A DNA stretch of 64,000 bases. Origin: Polaromonas sp. A23. GTDB taxonomy: Bacteria; Pseudomonadota; Gammaproteobacteria; Burkholderiales; Burkholderiaceae_C. How positions within the stretch are numbered: the first letter of the stretch is position 1; every line of letters begins with the position of its first letter. Position numbers and translations under genes: made by a program. This document shows, piece after piece, positions 26,421 to 35,695 of this stretch. Where the stretch lies: NCBI RefSeq assembly GCF_002001015.1, contig NZ_MUNO01000010.1, positions 1 through 64,000 on the forward strand, in the 5' to 3' direction. Under the pieces are notes generated by a model. It did not search any database and was not told the origin of the DNA. It worked only from the letters and a program-made list of their open reading frames with translations.

Positions 26421-27497
26421 AGGCCTGCCATCTTGCTCTTTTCCGAGTTCCGCGCGCATAAGCGGCAGATGCTGCGGATACGCACGCTGCATCAGGTCCA
26501 CCAGCGCCTCGCGCAGATGGCAGCGCAGATCCCAGTTGCGGCCCGAGCTGCTGGAAGTCACGAGCAGTCGCAATTGCATGGCGCCTTCGCCGGCTTCGGT
26601 CACCTGCAGCTTGCACAGGCGGCCGTCCCAGTCGGAAGAGGCTTCGCACAGGCGCTGCGCTTCGGCGCGCAGCGGCTCAAGCGGCATGCGATAGTCCACC
26701 CACAGGAAAACGGTGCCAATGATGCTGGAACTGGCGCGGGTCCAGTTCTCGAACGGGTTCTCGATAAACCACTGCAGCGGAATGATCAGCCGGCGTTCGT
26801 CCCAGATTTTCAGCACCACATAGGTACCGGTGATTTCCTCCACCCGGCCCCACTCGCCCTGGACGACCACGACGTCGTCGATGCGGATGGGTTGCGCCAA
26901 CGCAATCTGCAGCCCGGCAATCAGGTTGCTGAAAACCGGGCGTGCCGCAATACCGACCACCAACCCGACCACGCCGGCCGAGGCCAGCAAGCTGGCACCG
27001 AACTGACGGGCACCCGGGAAAGTCATGAGCATCAGAGCCAGACCGGTCAACAGGATGACAAACATGGCCGTGCGGGCCAGCATGCGGGTTTGGGTGTGGA
27101 TGCGGCGCGCGTTCAGGTTGTCTTCCACCTCGACGGAGTGCAAACCTGTAACCCCGCGCGCCACGCCACGCACCGCGCGGAGCCCCAGCCAGGTCAGCGC
27201 CGTAATCAGCAACAGGCCATTGGCATGACGCACCCCGCCTATCATGGCCAAGTCGTCGGGCGCCCCCTGCCACACGGCTTGCAGCGCAATCAGGGGCAAC
27301 AGCAACTGGGCCGGTGCCCTGGCGTGCTCGACCACCGTCGCGGCGACCGGCATGGTGCGCGTCAGCCGCACCAGCACGACCCCGCCCATGCGGTACACCA
27401 GCAAGGCCAGTATGACGGCGACGGCTGCAACCATCAAAAGGCGCGGCGACGAATCGTCGGCCCATGCCAGCAACCGCATCAGGTCGGCAGAATTCAT
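26400..27497 (-). CDS. MscS-family mechanosensitive ion channel
   Basis: 365 residues from MNSADLMRLLAWADDSSPRL. There are about four to five membrane segments. The MscS pore helix and following beta domain are clear: GASLLASAGVVGLVVGIAARPVFSNLIAGLQIALAQPIRIDDVVVVQGEWGRVEEITGTYVVLKIWDERRLIIP. It releases solutes on hypo-osmotic shock. An upstream extension to 27713 overlaps purT and is rejected. It sits 10 bp after purT. The last residues (FEPRAL) come from a repeat element. Confidence 0.9.
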   Translation of the reverse strand: MNSADLMRLLAWADDSSPRLLMVAAVAVILALLVYRMGGVVLVRLTRTMPVAATVVEHARAPAQLLLPLIALQAVWQGAPDDLAMIGGVRHANGLLLITALTWLGLRAVRGVARGVTGLHSVEVEDNLNARRIHTQTRMLARTAMFVILLTGLALMLMTFPGARQFGASLLASAGVVGLVVGIAARPVFSNLIAGLQIALAQPIRIDDVVVVQGEWGRVEEITGTYVVLKIWDERRLIIPLQWFIENPFENWTRASSSIIGTVFLWVDYRMPLEPLRAEAQRLCEASSDWDGRLCKLQVTEAGEGAMQLRLLVTSSSSGRNWDLRCHLREALVDLMQRAYPQHLPLMRAELGKEQDGRPFEPRAL

Positions 27498-27507
27498 CGC
27501 CACTCCC

Positions 27508-28734
27508 TCATGCCACGCGGGGTTTAACCAGGGAAGCGGCCAGCTTGGCATTGATGCGCGCGGTTTCCACATCGCCGTCAAAAGCCAGCGCCACGCCCAT
27601 GCGGCGCTTGACAAAACTCTCGGGCTTGCCGAACAGGCGTATGTCGGTGTTCGGCACGCGCAGCGCGTCGGCCACGCCGTCAAACACAATGCCCTGCGCG
27701 TCGACACCGCCATAGATCACGGCACTGGCACCTGGGCTTTTCAGGGCCGTGTTGACCGGCAAGCCGAGAATGGCACGGGCATGCAGCTCGAACTCGTTTT
27801 GCCACTGCGTGCACATCGTCACCATGCCGGTGTCGTGCGGACGCGGGCTGACCTCGCTGAACCAGACCTGGTCGCCCTTGACAAAGAGTTCCACACCGAA
27901 CAGCCCCAGGCCTCCTGGCTTGCCGTCGTGGCCGATGCCGAGGTTGTCTGTCACAGCCTTGCAGATCTCGCGGCTCTTCTGGAGGGCTTCCGAGGCCATC
28001 GGTTGCGGCTGCCAGCTTTCCACGTAGTCGCCGCTAACCTGCACGTGGCCGATGGGCTCGCAAAAATGGGTTTCGATCTGCCCATTGGCGCCCCTGGCCC
28101 GCACGGTGAGCTGGGTGATTTCATAGTCAAAGTCGATGAAGCCCTCGACGATGACCCGGCCGTGGCTCACGCGGCCGCCGGCCATGGCGTAATCCCACGC
28201 CGTCTTCACATCCGCGGGGCCGCTGATCTTGCTCTGGCCCTTGCCGGAGGAGCTCATCACCGGCTTGACAACGCAGGGGTAGCCGATTTTGCTGTCGATG
28301 GCGGCCTGCAGCTCGGCCAGCGAATCGCAAAACACATAAGGGCTGGTCGGCAGGCCCAGGGTTTCGGCGGCCAGGCGGCGAATGCCTTCACGGTCCATGG
28401 TCAGGCGCGCGGCCCGCGCTGTGGGCACCACGCGCACCACACCCGCCGCTTCGAGTTCTTCCAGCATGGGCGTGGCAATCGCTTCGATCTCGGGCACCAC
28501 CAGGTGCGGCCGCTCTTTTTCAATCAACGCCTTGAGCTGGGCCGGATCGCTCATGGTGATGGTGCGTGCATGGTGCGCCACCTGCTGGCCGGGCGCGTTG
28601 TCATAACGGTCAGTAGCAATGGTTTCCACGCCCAGGCGCTGCAGGGCTATCAGCACCTCCTTGCCGAGCTCGCCGGAGCCGAGCAGCATGACTTTGGTTG
28701 CGTGGGGAGACAGGGGGGTGCCGAAAGTGGTCAT
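27508..28734 (-). CDS. purT: Formate-dependent phosphoribosylglycinamide formyltransferase
   Basis: 408 residues; an ATP-grasp enzyme making formyl-GAR from GAR, formate and ATP in purine synthesis. Motifs: [85 protein letters not shown]. The start at 28734 gives the family-typical [19 protein letters not shown]; 16 extra upstream residues are not conserved. It is probably co-transcribed with the mscS-like gene. Confidence 0.95.
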   Translation of the reverse strand: MTTFGTPLSPHATKVMLLGSGELGKEVLIALQRLGVETIATDRYDNAPGQQVAHHARTITMSDPAQLKALIEKERPHLVVPEIEAIATPMLEELEAAGVVRVVPTARAARLTMDREGIRRLAAETLGLPTSPYVFCDSLAELQAAIDSKIGYPCVVKPVMSSSGKGQSKISGPADVKTAWDYAMAGGRVSHGRVIVEGFIDFDYEITQLTVRARGANGQIETHFCEPIGHVQVSGDYVESWQPQPMASEALQKSREICKAVTDNLGIGHDGKPGGLGLFGVELFVKGDQVWFSEVSPRPHDTGMVTMCTQWQNEFELHARAILGLPVNTALKSPGASAVIYGGVDAQGIVFDGVADALRVPNTDIRLFGKPESFVKRRMGVALAFDGDVETARINAKLAASLVKPRVA

Positions 28735-28869
28735 GGAATATGCGGGGAGTGAAGAGTCAATGGTCAGGGGCCGAAGGCGCATCGCAGGGAATGACGCGCC
28801 GTAGCAAACACTTTACTGCACCCGTTGTGCCTGCACTTAACCTTACCAGCGCAGGGTTTACGTCCTCCA

Positions 28870-28888
28870 GATAATAATAATTCTCATT
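28870..28888 (+). promoter_or_regulatory. Fur box upstream of the siderophore-interacting protein gene
   Basis: GATAATAATAATTCTCATT matches the 19-bp Fur consensus (GATAATGATAATCATTATC) at 14 of 19 positions and lies 44-62 bp upstream of the SIP start. Iron-dependent repression is expected. Confidence 0.75.
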
Positions 28889-28931
28889 GCCTACAGCCCC
28901 GCACTTCGCGTGACGCTCTACGAAAGCCTGT

Positions 28932-29777
28932 GTGACCAACATTCCCGCCGCTCCCTCTTCTTCTGCCACCGCTTCCCGCAACGACTCCGGCACAGGCGAA
29001 GCCCCCAAACGCCAGCGCCGTCCGCCGCGCCGCGTGGAAGTGCGCCGTGTCGAAGTGCTGAGCCCGGCCATGCGCCGCATCACGCTGGCCGGTGCCGAGC
29101 TCGAAGGTTTCATGCCGGCCGGGCCTGCCAGTTATATCAAGCTGATCTTCCCGGAGCCCGGGCAAACCGAGCCGACCCGGCCGCTGCCGGATGGCCCGCG
29201 CGCTGTCTCCATGCGCACCTACACACCGCTGGCGATCAGGCCCGAGGCCCTGGAGGTGGATGTCGATTTTGTGCTGCACGGCGAAGGCCCCGCCTCGACC
29301 TGGGCGGCGCAGGCCACCGTGGGCCAGGTGCTGTTCCTGATGGGCCCCGGCCCCGGCTACACGCTGGACCCCGCAGTTGCGCAGCACCTGCTGATCGCCG
29401 ACGACAGCGCGCTGCCGGCGGTGGAAACCATCCTGGCCGCCCTGCCTGCCACGGCCCGCGCACAGGTGCTGCTGGAAGTAATCAGCCATGCCGAGCAGCG
29501 TCCGCTGCACAGTGCTGCGCAGCTTGACGTGAGCTGGCTGCCACGCGGTACCGACCACCGGGCTGCAGGCGAACCTCTCATCAAGGCTTTGCGTGCCCTG
29601 TCACCGATTGCGGCGAAAGCACGCGTTTACCTCGCGTGCGAAGCAGCGGCGATGCGCCGCATCCGCCAGTTGCTGATCGATGAGCTGGGCGTGAGCCGCG
29701 GCCAGATCGTGGGCCGCGGTTACTGGAAACTCGACGTGGTGAACCACCCCGACCACGATTACGGTGACGACGCCTGA
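28932..29777 (+). CDS. Siderophore-interacting protein (ViuB/SIP family ferric reductase)
   Basis: 281 residues. FAD-binding RTYTPLAI motif, central LMGPGPGYTLDP segment, NAD(P)-domain ADDSALPAVETILAALP, and C-terminal GRGYWKLDVVNHPDHDYGDD typical of SIP proteins, which reduce ferric siderophores in the cytoplasm to release iron. The Fur box just upstream supports iron-controlled expression. No siderophore receptor or synthesis gene is nearby, so the siderophore is unknown. Confidence 0.9.
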   Translation: MTNIPAAPSSSATASRNDSGTGEAPKRQRRPPRRVEVRRVEVLSPAMRRITLAGAELEGFMPAGPASYIKLIFPEPGQTEPTRPLPDGPRAVSMRTYTPLAIRPEALEVDVDFVLHGEGPASTWAAQATVGQVLFLMGPGPGYTLDPAVAQHLLIADDSALPAVETILAALPATARAQVLLEVISHAEQRPLHSAAQLDVSWLPRGTDHRAAGEPLIKALRALSPIAAKARVYLACEAAAMRRIRQLLIDELGVSRGQIVGRGYWKLDVVNHPDHDYGDDA

Positions 29778-29836
29778 CACCGGATACCGGTCCGTCCATC
29801 CGACGGGGCCGGCCGCAGATAGGCAACAATAGCCGG

Positions 29837-30790
29837 ATGAGCCCTTTCCTTCTTCAGATCCGGGGCCTCACCAAACACTACGGCAGCGCCGTGGTTGTTG
29901 ATGACCTGTCGTTCGAGATCGCGCCCGGCGAATGTCTGGGGGTGATCGGCCCAAACGGCGCCGGAAAGACCACCAGTATCCGCATGTGCCTGGGTCTGAC
30001 AGCACCCGACGCCGGCGACATCACCTATTTCCTCAATGGCGACGGCCATGGCCTGCGCATGCCGGCGGATGCGCTGGCCATCAAGGCCAGGCTGGGCGTG
30101 GTCAGCCAGTTCGATACGCTGGACCCGGACTTCAGCTGCGCCGAAAACCTGCAGGTCTATGGGCGTTATTTCGGTATGAAGGCGGCCGAGGTACGCGCGC
30201 GGGTGCCCGGGCTGCTGGAGTTTGCTTCGCTGTCGCACAAGGCTGCCAGCAAGCCCGGTGAGTTGTCGGGAGGCATGCGGCGCCGCCTGAGCCTGGCGCG
30301 GGCGCTGGTCAATGACCCGCGCCTGCTGCTGCTTGACGAGCCGACCACTGGGCTGGACCCGCAGGCGCGCCACCTGATGTGGGAGCGCCTGCAACTGCTG
30401 TTGCAGCAAGGCAAGTCGATTCTGCTGACCACCCATTTCATGGACGAAGCCGAGCGCCTGTGCTCACGCCTGCTGGTGCTGGACCACGGTAAAAAAATTG
30501 CCGAGGGCCGGCCAAGGGAGCTGATCGCCCAACACCTGGAACCCGACGTGGTGGAGGTGTATGGCGTGGGGGCGCTGGATCTCGCCAGGTCTGAAGAACA
30601 TGCGGCACTCCGGGCGCTGGCCGCGCGGGTGGAGGTCAGCGGCGAGACCGTGTTTTTCTACACGCAGGATGCCCGCCCGCTGCTGGCCCTGCTGGCAGCG
30701 CACAGCCAGCTGCGCACCCTGCACCGGCCTGCCAACCTGGAAGACCTTTTTCTCAAACTCACAGGCCGCCAAATTAGAGAAGACGCGTGA
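29837..30790 (+). CDS. nodI: NodI-like ABC exporter ATP-binding protein
   Basis: 317 residues with Walker A GPNGAGKTT, signature LSGGMRRRLSLARALVNDP and Walker B LLLLDEPTTGLDPQARH, then the drug-resistance-ATPase tail ending ANLEDLFLKLTGRQIRED. The motifs match NodI, the ATPase of the rhizobial Nod-factor exporter; related pairs are widespread in free-living Burkholderiales, where they are general ABC-2 exporters. It is coupled to the next gene by a TGATG overlap. The substrate is unknown. Confidence 0.85.
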   Translation: MSPFLLQIRGLTKHYGSAVVVDDLSFEIAPGECLGVIGPNGAGKTTSIRMCLGLTAPDAGDITYFLNGDGHGLRMPADALAIKARLGVVSQFDTLDPDFSCAENLQVYGRYFGMKAAEVRARVPGLLEFASLSHKAASKPGELSGGMRRRLSLARALVNDPRLLLLDEPTTGLDPQARHLMWERLQLLLQQGKSILLTTHFMDEAERLCSRLLVLDHGKKIAEGRPRELIAQHLEPDVVEVYGVGALDLARSEEHAALRALAARVEVSGETVFFYTQDARPLLALLAAHSQLRTLHRPANLEDLFLKLTGRQIREDA

Positions 30791-31758
30791 TGGACAAATC
30801 GAACGAAGCCCACGAAGGAGACCCTCAGGTCGAAAAAGCGACTCGTGCGGCGACTCCGTCCCCACCAGCCGGGGCCGCGGAACCGGCTTTGCCGGGCCGC
30901 AGGCGCAGCGCCCCCTCGGGGGGCAGTGAAGTACACGAAGTGACGAACGTGGGGGCCCTATCGCTTTGGAGAACGCCAGATTTGTCGGCGCGCTGGTGGC
31001 CCGTCTTCATGCGCAACCTGCTGGTCTGGCGCAAGCTGGCCATTCCCAGCCTGGTCGGCAACATTGCCGAGCCGCTGATGTGGCTGGTGGCTTTCGGTTA
31101 TGGCATGGGCGCGCTGGTTGGTGAAGTCAGCGTGGGCGGCGACGGCGCGGCCAAAATCCCCTACATCCTGTTCCTGGCCAGTGGCTCGATCTGCATGAGC
31201 GCCATGAACGCTGCCAGCTTCGAGGCCCTGTATTCCGCGTTTTCACGCATGCATGTGCAGAAAACCTGGGACGGCATCATGAACGCCCCGGTCAGTCTGG
31301 ACAGCGTGCTGCTGGCCGAAATGTTATGGGCCGCTTTCAAGGCCCTGTTCACGGTGACCGCCATCCTGGGCGTGATGCTGGTCCTGGGCATCAGCCATAG
31401 CCCCAAGCTGCTGCTGGCGTGGCCCATCTTGTTGCTGGTCGGCATGATGTTCTCGTGCATCGCGCTGATCTTCAATGCGCTGGCCAAGGGCTACGACTTC
31501 TTCACCTATTACTTCACGCTGGTGCTGACGCCCATGATGTTCCTGAGCGGCATATTCTTTCCGCGCGAACAGCTCCCGACCGTGGTGCGCATCATCTCGG
31601 ACTGGCTGCCGCTGACCAATGCGGTGGAAATCATCCGCCCGATGTTCATGGACCAGTGGCCGGCCTCGCCCTGGCGTCACGGGCTGGTGCTGCTGGGCTA
31701 CACGGTGGCTGGCTTCTGGGTGGCGCTGGCCTTGACGCGCAGGCGCTTTCGGAGCTGA
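30790..31758 (+). CDS. nodJ: NodJ-like ABC-2 permease with repeat-derived N-terminus
   Basis: The permease body starts near residue 70 (RWWPVFMRNLLVWRKLAIPS LVGNIAEPL) and has six membrane segments (ends LLGYTVAGFWVALALTRRRFRS), matching NodJ. The first ~60 residues are Pro/Ala/Gly/Ser-rich and are encoded by a palindromic intergenic element (30850-30960). No ATG lies between the start codon at 30790 and residue 74, so either the element is translated or initiation uses a rare codon further in. NodJ proteins are usually ~250-260 residues; this frame is 322. Confidence 0.8.
   Translation: MDKSNEAHEGDPQVEKATRAATPSPPAGAAEPALPGRRRSAPSGGSEVHEVTNVGALSLWRTPDLSARWWPVFMRNLLVWRKLAIPSLVGNIAEPLMWLVAFGYGMGALVGEVSVGGDGAAKIPYILFLASGSICMSAMNAASFEALYSAFSRMHVQKTWDGIMNAPVSLDSVLLAEMLWAAFKALFTVTAILGVMLVLGISHSPKLLLAWPILLLVGMMFSCIALIFNALAKGYDFFTYYFTLVLTPMMFLSGIFFPREQLPTVVRIISDWLPLTNAVEIIRPMFMDQWPASPWRHGLVLLGYTVAGFWVALALTRRRFRS
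30850..30960 (+). repeat. REP-like GC-rich palindromic element
   Basis: Contains the perfect dyads CCGGC-TTT-GCCGG (30883-30895) and GCCCCC-TC-GGGGGGC (30910-30924), followed by a GAAGTGACGAACGTGGGGGC tail. Elements of this type usually lie between genes in Comamonadaceae. This one is inside the nodJ-like reading frame. Confidence 0.7.
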
Positions 31759-31802
31759 AAACAGCCGCGCGCGCCCGCCTGGTGCTTTTATACTTTGGCG
31801 GC

Positions 31803-32315
31803 ATGAACATCCCCACGCCCGCCTCGCTGCTGTCGCCCGAGCTGATCGCCATGATGGACAAGGGCGTGTCGGTCAACGTGAGCTCTTGCAGCCTCGAGCT
31901 GCGACCGAGCATCATGCGGGCGGTGGGCAGCGCCATCACAGCCGGCTGCCAGACGGTCACGGTCTACGTGTCGCGACCCCAGTCCCGCCAGCTGATTCAG
32001 GACATTGCAACCACCGGCCGCATCGCCGTCGTGTTTTCGGAGCCGGCAACACACCGCACCGTCCAAATCAAAGCCAGCGGCGCCCGCATCCGCTGTGCAG
32101 AGCCCTCCGACGAAGCCGCGCTGGCGCGCTACCTGGCGTCGATGGAGCAGGAAGTCGAACGGGTGGGGTACGGCCCTGCATTCACCCGAGCCATGCTGGC
32201 CCATCGGTTGGAGGACGTGGTGGCCATCAGTTTCGAACCCTCGCAGGCTTTTGACCAGACGCCGGGCCCCAGGGCAGGAACGGCCCTGAACCCCAGACCT
32301 TCAAGCGCAGCATGA
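31803..32315 (+). CDS. PNPOx-family flavin-binding protein
   Basis: 170 residues from ATG 31803 (MNIPTPASLLSPELIAMMDK). The C-terminal signature FEPSQAFDQTPGPRAG is typical of a pyridoxamine-5'-phosphate-oxidase-like split-barrel subfamily. The four-base overlap with the following PNPOx-GAF gene suggests the two act together. Substrate and cofactor are unproven. The region upstream in the same frame is nodJ antisense-phase sequence and is not included. Confidence 0.75.
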   Translation: MNIPTPASLLSPELIAMMDKGVSVNVSSCSLELRPSIMRAVGSAITAGCQTVTVYVSRPQSRQLIQDIATTGRIAVVFSEPATHRTVQIKASGARIRCAEPSDEAALARYLASMEQEVERVGYGPAFTRAMLAHRLEDVVAISFEPSQAFDQTPGPRAGTALNPRPSSAA

Positions 32316-33664
32316 TCCCGCCTACCCTTGCCGATATACGTCCCTGCCTGGAAGGCGCGATCCCGGCCGTCATGGCAACCTGCGCTCTCGATGGAACCCC
32401 CAACGTCGCATACATCTCGCAGGTGTTTTACGCGGGCGAGCGACAGGTCGCCCTGTCTTTCCAGTTTTTCAACAAGACACGGCAGAACATCCTGTCCAAC
32501 CCGCATGCCACCGTGCTGGTATTGCATCCCGTTACGGCGGCATTCTTCCGCCTGCATATCCGCTACCTGCGCACGGAGACGCTGGGCCCGGTGTTTGAAG
32601 GCATGAAAGCGCAACTGGCCGGCATCGCCTCACACAGTGGCATGGCGACTGTCTTCAAGCTGCGGGGTTCGGACATCTATGAGGTGCATGAGATCGAGCA
32701 TATTGCCAGCGAGCCGCTGGCGGCCTTGCCACCGCGTGCCAATGTGCTCACGGCGCTGCGCCGCGGCAGTGAGCGCCTGGCGCGCTGCACCGGGCTGGAT
32801 GAGTTGCTCAATACAACCCTCGCCACTCTGACCGACTTTCTGGACATTCGCCACGCGATGATCCTGATGCTGGACGCAGGCACCCAGCGGCTCTACACCG
32901 TCGCCAGCTGCGGCTATGCCGTGTCGGGCGTGGGCTCTGAAATCGAGATGGGCAATGGCGTGATTGGTGTGGCAGCGCGCGAACGCACGCCGGTGCGCAT
33001 CATGCACATGACCAGCGCCTACCTTTACAGCCACGCCATTCGCAGCAGCCTGCGCGACCATGCGCCCGGGCTGCTGCTGGACACCAACATTCCTTACCCC
33101 GGACTGGCCGAGCCGCACAGCCAGCTGGCTGTGCCCATTGAATCGGCCGGCAGGCTGCTGGGCGTGCTGTTCGCGGAGAGCCCGGAGGACCTGCGTTTCG
33201 GTTTTGAGGACGAGGATGCACTGGTCACCCTGGCCGGACATCTGGGCGCCGCCATCGACCTGATGCAGGCCCGGCCCGACACGCTGGATACGCCCTTCCC
33301 CCTGCCTGCAACGCCGCCCATTCCGCCCGCAACCGGCACGGCCCTGAGGCTGCGAAGGTTCAGGGCCAACGACAGCGTATTTGTAGATGATAGTTACCTG
33401 ATCAAGGGCGTCGCCGGCGCCATTTTCTGGAAACTGGCCAGCGACCATGCCCAGCATGGACGCACGGAATTTTCCAATCGGGAGTTGCGGCTCGACCCTG
33501 CCATTCAGTTGCCCGATGTGACCGACAACCTGGAAGCCCGGCTGCTGCTGCTGCAGCGTCGGCTCATTGACCACGGCCCGCACATCCGCATCGAGAAAAC
33601 CGGGCGCGGCCGCTTCCGGCTGCAGGTGATGCGCCCGCTCACCTTGCTGGAAGTCCAGGGCTGA
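32312..33664 (+). CDS. PNPOx - GAF - winged-helix-like sensor protein
   Basis: 450 residues with three recognisable parts. Residues ~1-125 are a flavin-type split barrel (AVMATCALDGTPNVAYISQVFY ... FNKTRQNILSNPHATVLV). Residues ~160-315 form a GAF domain (DELLNTTLATLTDFLDIRHAM ... LAVPIESAGRLLGVLFAESPE). Residues ~345-445 resemble a winged-helix domain (FVDDSYLIKGVAGAIFWKLASDH ... RIEKTGRGRFRL). This looks like a flavin- or ligand-sensing regulator, but the output is inferred. The start overlaps the preceding PNPOx gene by 4 bp. Confidence 0.75.
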   Translation: MIPPTLADIRPCLEGAIPAVMATCALDGTPNVAYISQVFYAGERQVALSFQFFNKTRQNILSNPHATVLVLHPVTAAFFRLHIRYLRTETLGPVFEGMKAQLAGIASHSGMATVFKLRGSDIYEVHEIEHIASEPLAALPPRANVLTALRRGSERLARCTGLDELLNTTLATLTDFLDIRHAMILMLDAGTQRLYTVASCGYAVSGVGSEIEMGNGVIGVAARERTPVRIMHMTSAYLYSHAIRSSLRDHAPGLLLDTNIPYPGLAEPHSQLAVPIESAGRLLGVLFAESPEDLRFGFEDEDALVTLAGHLGAAIDLMQARPDTLDTPFPLPATPPIPPATGTALRLRRFRANDSVFVDDSYLIKGVAGAIFWKLASDHAQHGRTEFSNRELRLDPAIQLPDVTDNLEARLLLLQRRLIDHGPHIRIEKTGRGRFRLQVMRPLTLLEVQG

Positions 33665-33674
33665 GTCTGCCGCA

Positions 33675-34412
33675 TCAGGCCTCGACCAAGCCAGGCGCAG
33701 CCGCCAGCCCCAGGCCGCGCGTAAGCTTCGCCCACTCCGCGTCACTCAGGTGGGGGCGCACCGTATCCATGGCCGCTGCGAAGGCGGGGGCCGGCGCATG
33801 GGCCTGCATCTCACCCATCATGGCCTGTCGCTCTGCCGGGTTCATGAAGGGCACCAGCCAGCGCAGGGTGTACATCATCTCTTCCGGTGGAATCGAAGCG
33901 ACCAGTGCGCCGTGAATGTCCGCCAGCTCCGCATCGGTATAGCGAGACCACAGCACCGCGTTGTGCGCCGTTTCCTCCACATGCATGTGTTGGAAATTGC
34001 CGGCAATGAAAAGTGCCAGTTGCCGATACAGCTCCAGCGCCAGGCCTGCGCGCCCTGCCGGAGGCGACTTCAGCAACGCACCAGCCAGTGCGCCCAGGCT
34101 GGCAATATGCTGCTCGTGCTCTTCGTGTTCATGGGCAATCACATCACTGGCACCTGGCGCGCGCGCTTCCATGGCCGCATGAATGAACTGGTTTTCGTGC
34201 GCCAGATGCGAGGCACAAAAATCCAGCAACTCGCACACGCGCTGCGTGGTTGTGGCCAGCTCCAGGCCGTCGTCGGTATCCATGCGGCCAACGGCCAGCA
34301 GGGTATCGGCCATCAGCGCACGCAGCGCCTTGTGGATGCCCGCATACAGATCCATGCGGGGTGCGGTCTGCGCAGCGGCGAGCTGCTTCATCTCTTGGGG
34401 GTGGATATTCAT
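33675..34412 (-). CDS. Hemerythrin HHE-domain protein
   Basis: 245 residues. The four-helix HHE pattern of metal ligands is seen: YAGIHKALRALM, FCASHLAHENQFIHAAME, IAHEHEEHEQHIASLG and FQHMHVEETAHNAVLW. Such proteins bind a non-haem diiron centre and respond to oxygen, NO or peroxide. It is convergent with the PNPOx-GAF gene (10 bp between stops). The 230-bp upstream region has no recognised site. Confidence 0.82.
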   Translation of the reverse strand: MNIHPQEMKQLAAAQTAPRMDLYAGIHKALRALMADTLLAVGRMDTDDGLELATTTQRVCELLDFCASHLAHENQFIHAAMEARAPGASDVIAHEHEEHEQHIASLGALAGALLKSPPAGRAGLALELYRQLALFIAGNFQHMHVEETAHNAVLWSRYTDAELADIHGALVASIPPEEMMYTLRWLVPFMNPAERQAMMGEMQAHAPAPAFAAAMDTVRPHLSDAEWAKLTRGLGLAAAPGLVEA

Positions 34413-34642
34413 GGTGTCTTTTTTTTCTCAGGCAAGGCCTGCTTGCGGCTTGAGCGGCATGACGCACCACGCGCCAGCCATCATGAAGCCAGGCAGGAAG
34501 TCTAGAAAGAGACACCTGGGGGCGTCGCTAAATAATGCCTACGACAATCTTAAAAGAACACTATTTTTCGTTCCTAAAGGGAAAACGGAGCACTCCCGGT
34601 GTCTGGCCACGACTGGAACACGCCCCATTTCGCCGGCCAGGC

Positions 34643-35569
34643 TCAGGCTGGTGAAGCAAAACGGGCCGTGAGTTCACCCAGGTTCAGTTCTGCCAACACC
34701 TCTTGCAGCCGCGCTTGCGCCTGGCGCGTCTTGGCAGCGTTCAGCGATGACGTCCGGCTTGCAATGATGAGTTCGTTTTTCATCGAATGCTCCCAGCCCA
34801 CCAACTCGGTCACCGTGACATCGTAGCCATGGGCTTCGAGCTGCAGGCAGCGCAGCACATTGGTGATCTGGCTGCCGAACTCGCGCGTGTGCAACGGGTG
34901 CCGCCAGAGTTCGGCGAGCGGCGTTTTGGCTAGTGTCAGCGCCTTGTTCCTGCGCAACACACCCGCCACCTCGGCCTGGCAGCAGGGCACCAGCACCATG
35001 TGGCGCGCCTGTTTCTGCAGGCCGAAAGCAATGGCGTCGTCGGTGGCGGTGTCGCAGGCGTGCAGCGCGGTCACCACATCCACCTGCGCCGGCAACTGGT
35101 CCGACACCGTGGCCTCTGCCACCAGCAGATTGAGAAATGTCATACGCGCAAAGCCCAGTTTTTGTGCCAGCGCGCGTGATTTTTCCACAAGTTCAGCGCG
35201 GGTTTCGATGCCGTAAATCCGGCCGTTCACTTCTTCACTGGCGTGAGCCACATTGAAAAACAGGTCGTAAAGAATAAAGCCCAGGTAGGACTTGCCGGCA
35301 CCATGGTCGGCCAGCGTGAAGCTCCGGCTCTTGGCCGAAACCTCTTCCAGCAGCGGTGCAATGAACTGGTACAGGTGATACACCTGCTTGAGCTTGCGCC
35401 GCGTGTCCTGGTTAAGCTTGCCCTCGCGCGTGAGGATGTGCAGCTCCTTGAGCAGCTCAATCGACTGCCCGGGCCGGAGTTCTTCAATAACCTGGGCGGC
35501 GGATGTAGGCTTTCCACTGCCTTTTGAAGATTTCGCGATGTGTGGGGCGCCAGGAATTTGCATTCCCAA
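34643..35569 (-). CDS. Class I SAM-dependent methyltransferase
   Basis: 308 residues. A SAM-binding motif I (TLADHGAGKSYLGFILYDLF), acidic motif (IYGIETRAELVEKSRALAQKLG), DVVTALHACDTATDDAI and a VPCCQAEV block are as in the Methyltransf_32-type family. The target (RNA, protein or small molecule) cannot be read. The first two ATGs are six bases apart; either may be used. Confidence 0.82.
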   Translation of the reverse strand: MGMQIPGAPHIAKSSKGSGKPTSAAQVIEELRPGQSIELLKELHILTREGKLNQDTRRKLKQVYHLYQFIAPLLEEVSAKSRSFTLADHGAGKSYLGFILYDLFFNVAHASEEVNGRIYGIETRAELVEKSRALAQKLGFARMTFLNLLVAEATVSDQLPAQVDVVTALHACDTATDDAIAFGLQKQARHMVLVPCCQAEVAGVLRRNKALTLAKTPLAELWRHPLHTREFGSQITNVLRCLQLEAHGYDVTVTELVGWEHSMKNELIIASRTSSLNAAKTRQAQARLQEVLAELNLGELTARFASPA

Positions 35570-35695
35570 AGTTTAGCGGGGTACTAGGTCGCGGGATTTT
35601 CCGATTGGGAAAGCCCCTTCCGGACATCTTCGTTGATTCTTGAGTACGGGGAGATCGTCAATTGCACATTTCTATACTGTAGTTAACCTCACAAA

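Noticed and set aside
26400..27713. Longer start for the MscS-like channel
   Set aside because: Overlaps purT by over 200 bp; the extra residues are not membrane-like and the start at 27497 fits the family.
27244..28752. 502-residue plus-strand frame over purT and the mscS-like gene
   Set aside because: Crosses two real genes on the other strand, with His/Gln-rich shadow composition.
34530..34580. Operator-like inverted arms (AAGAAC ... GTTCCT) upstream of the hemerythrin gene
   Set aside because: Five of six bases pair across 11 bp in an A/T-rich spacer; too weak to assign to a regulator.
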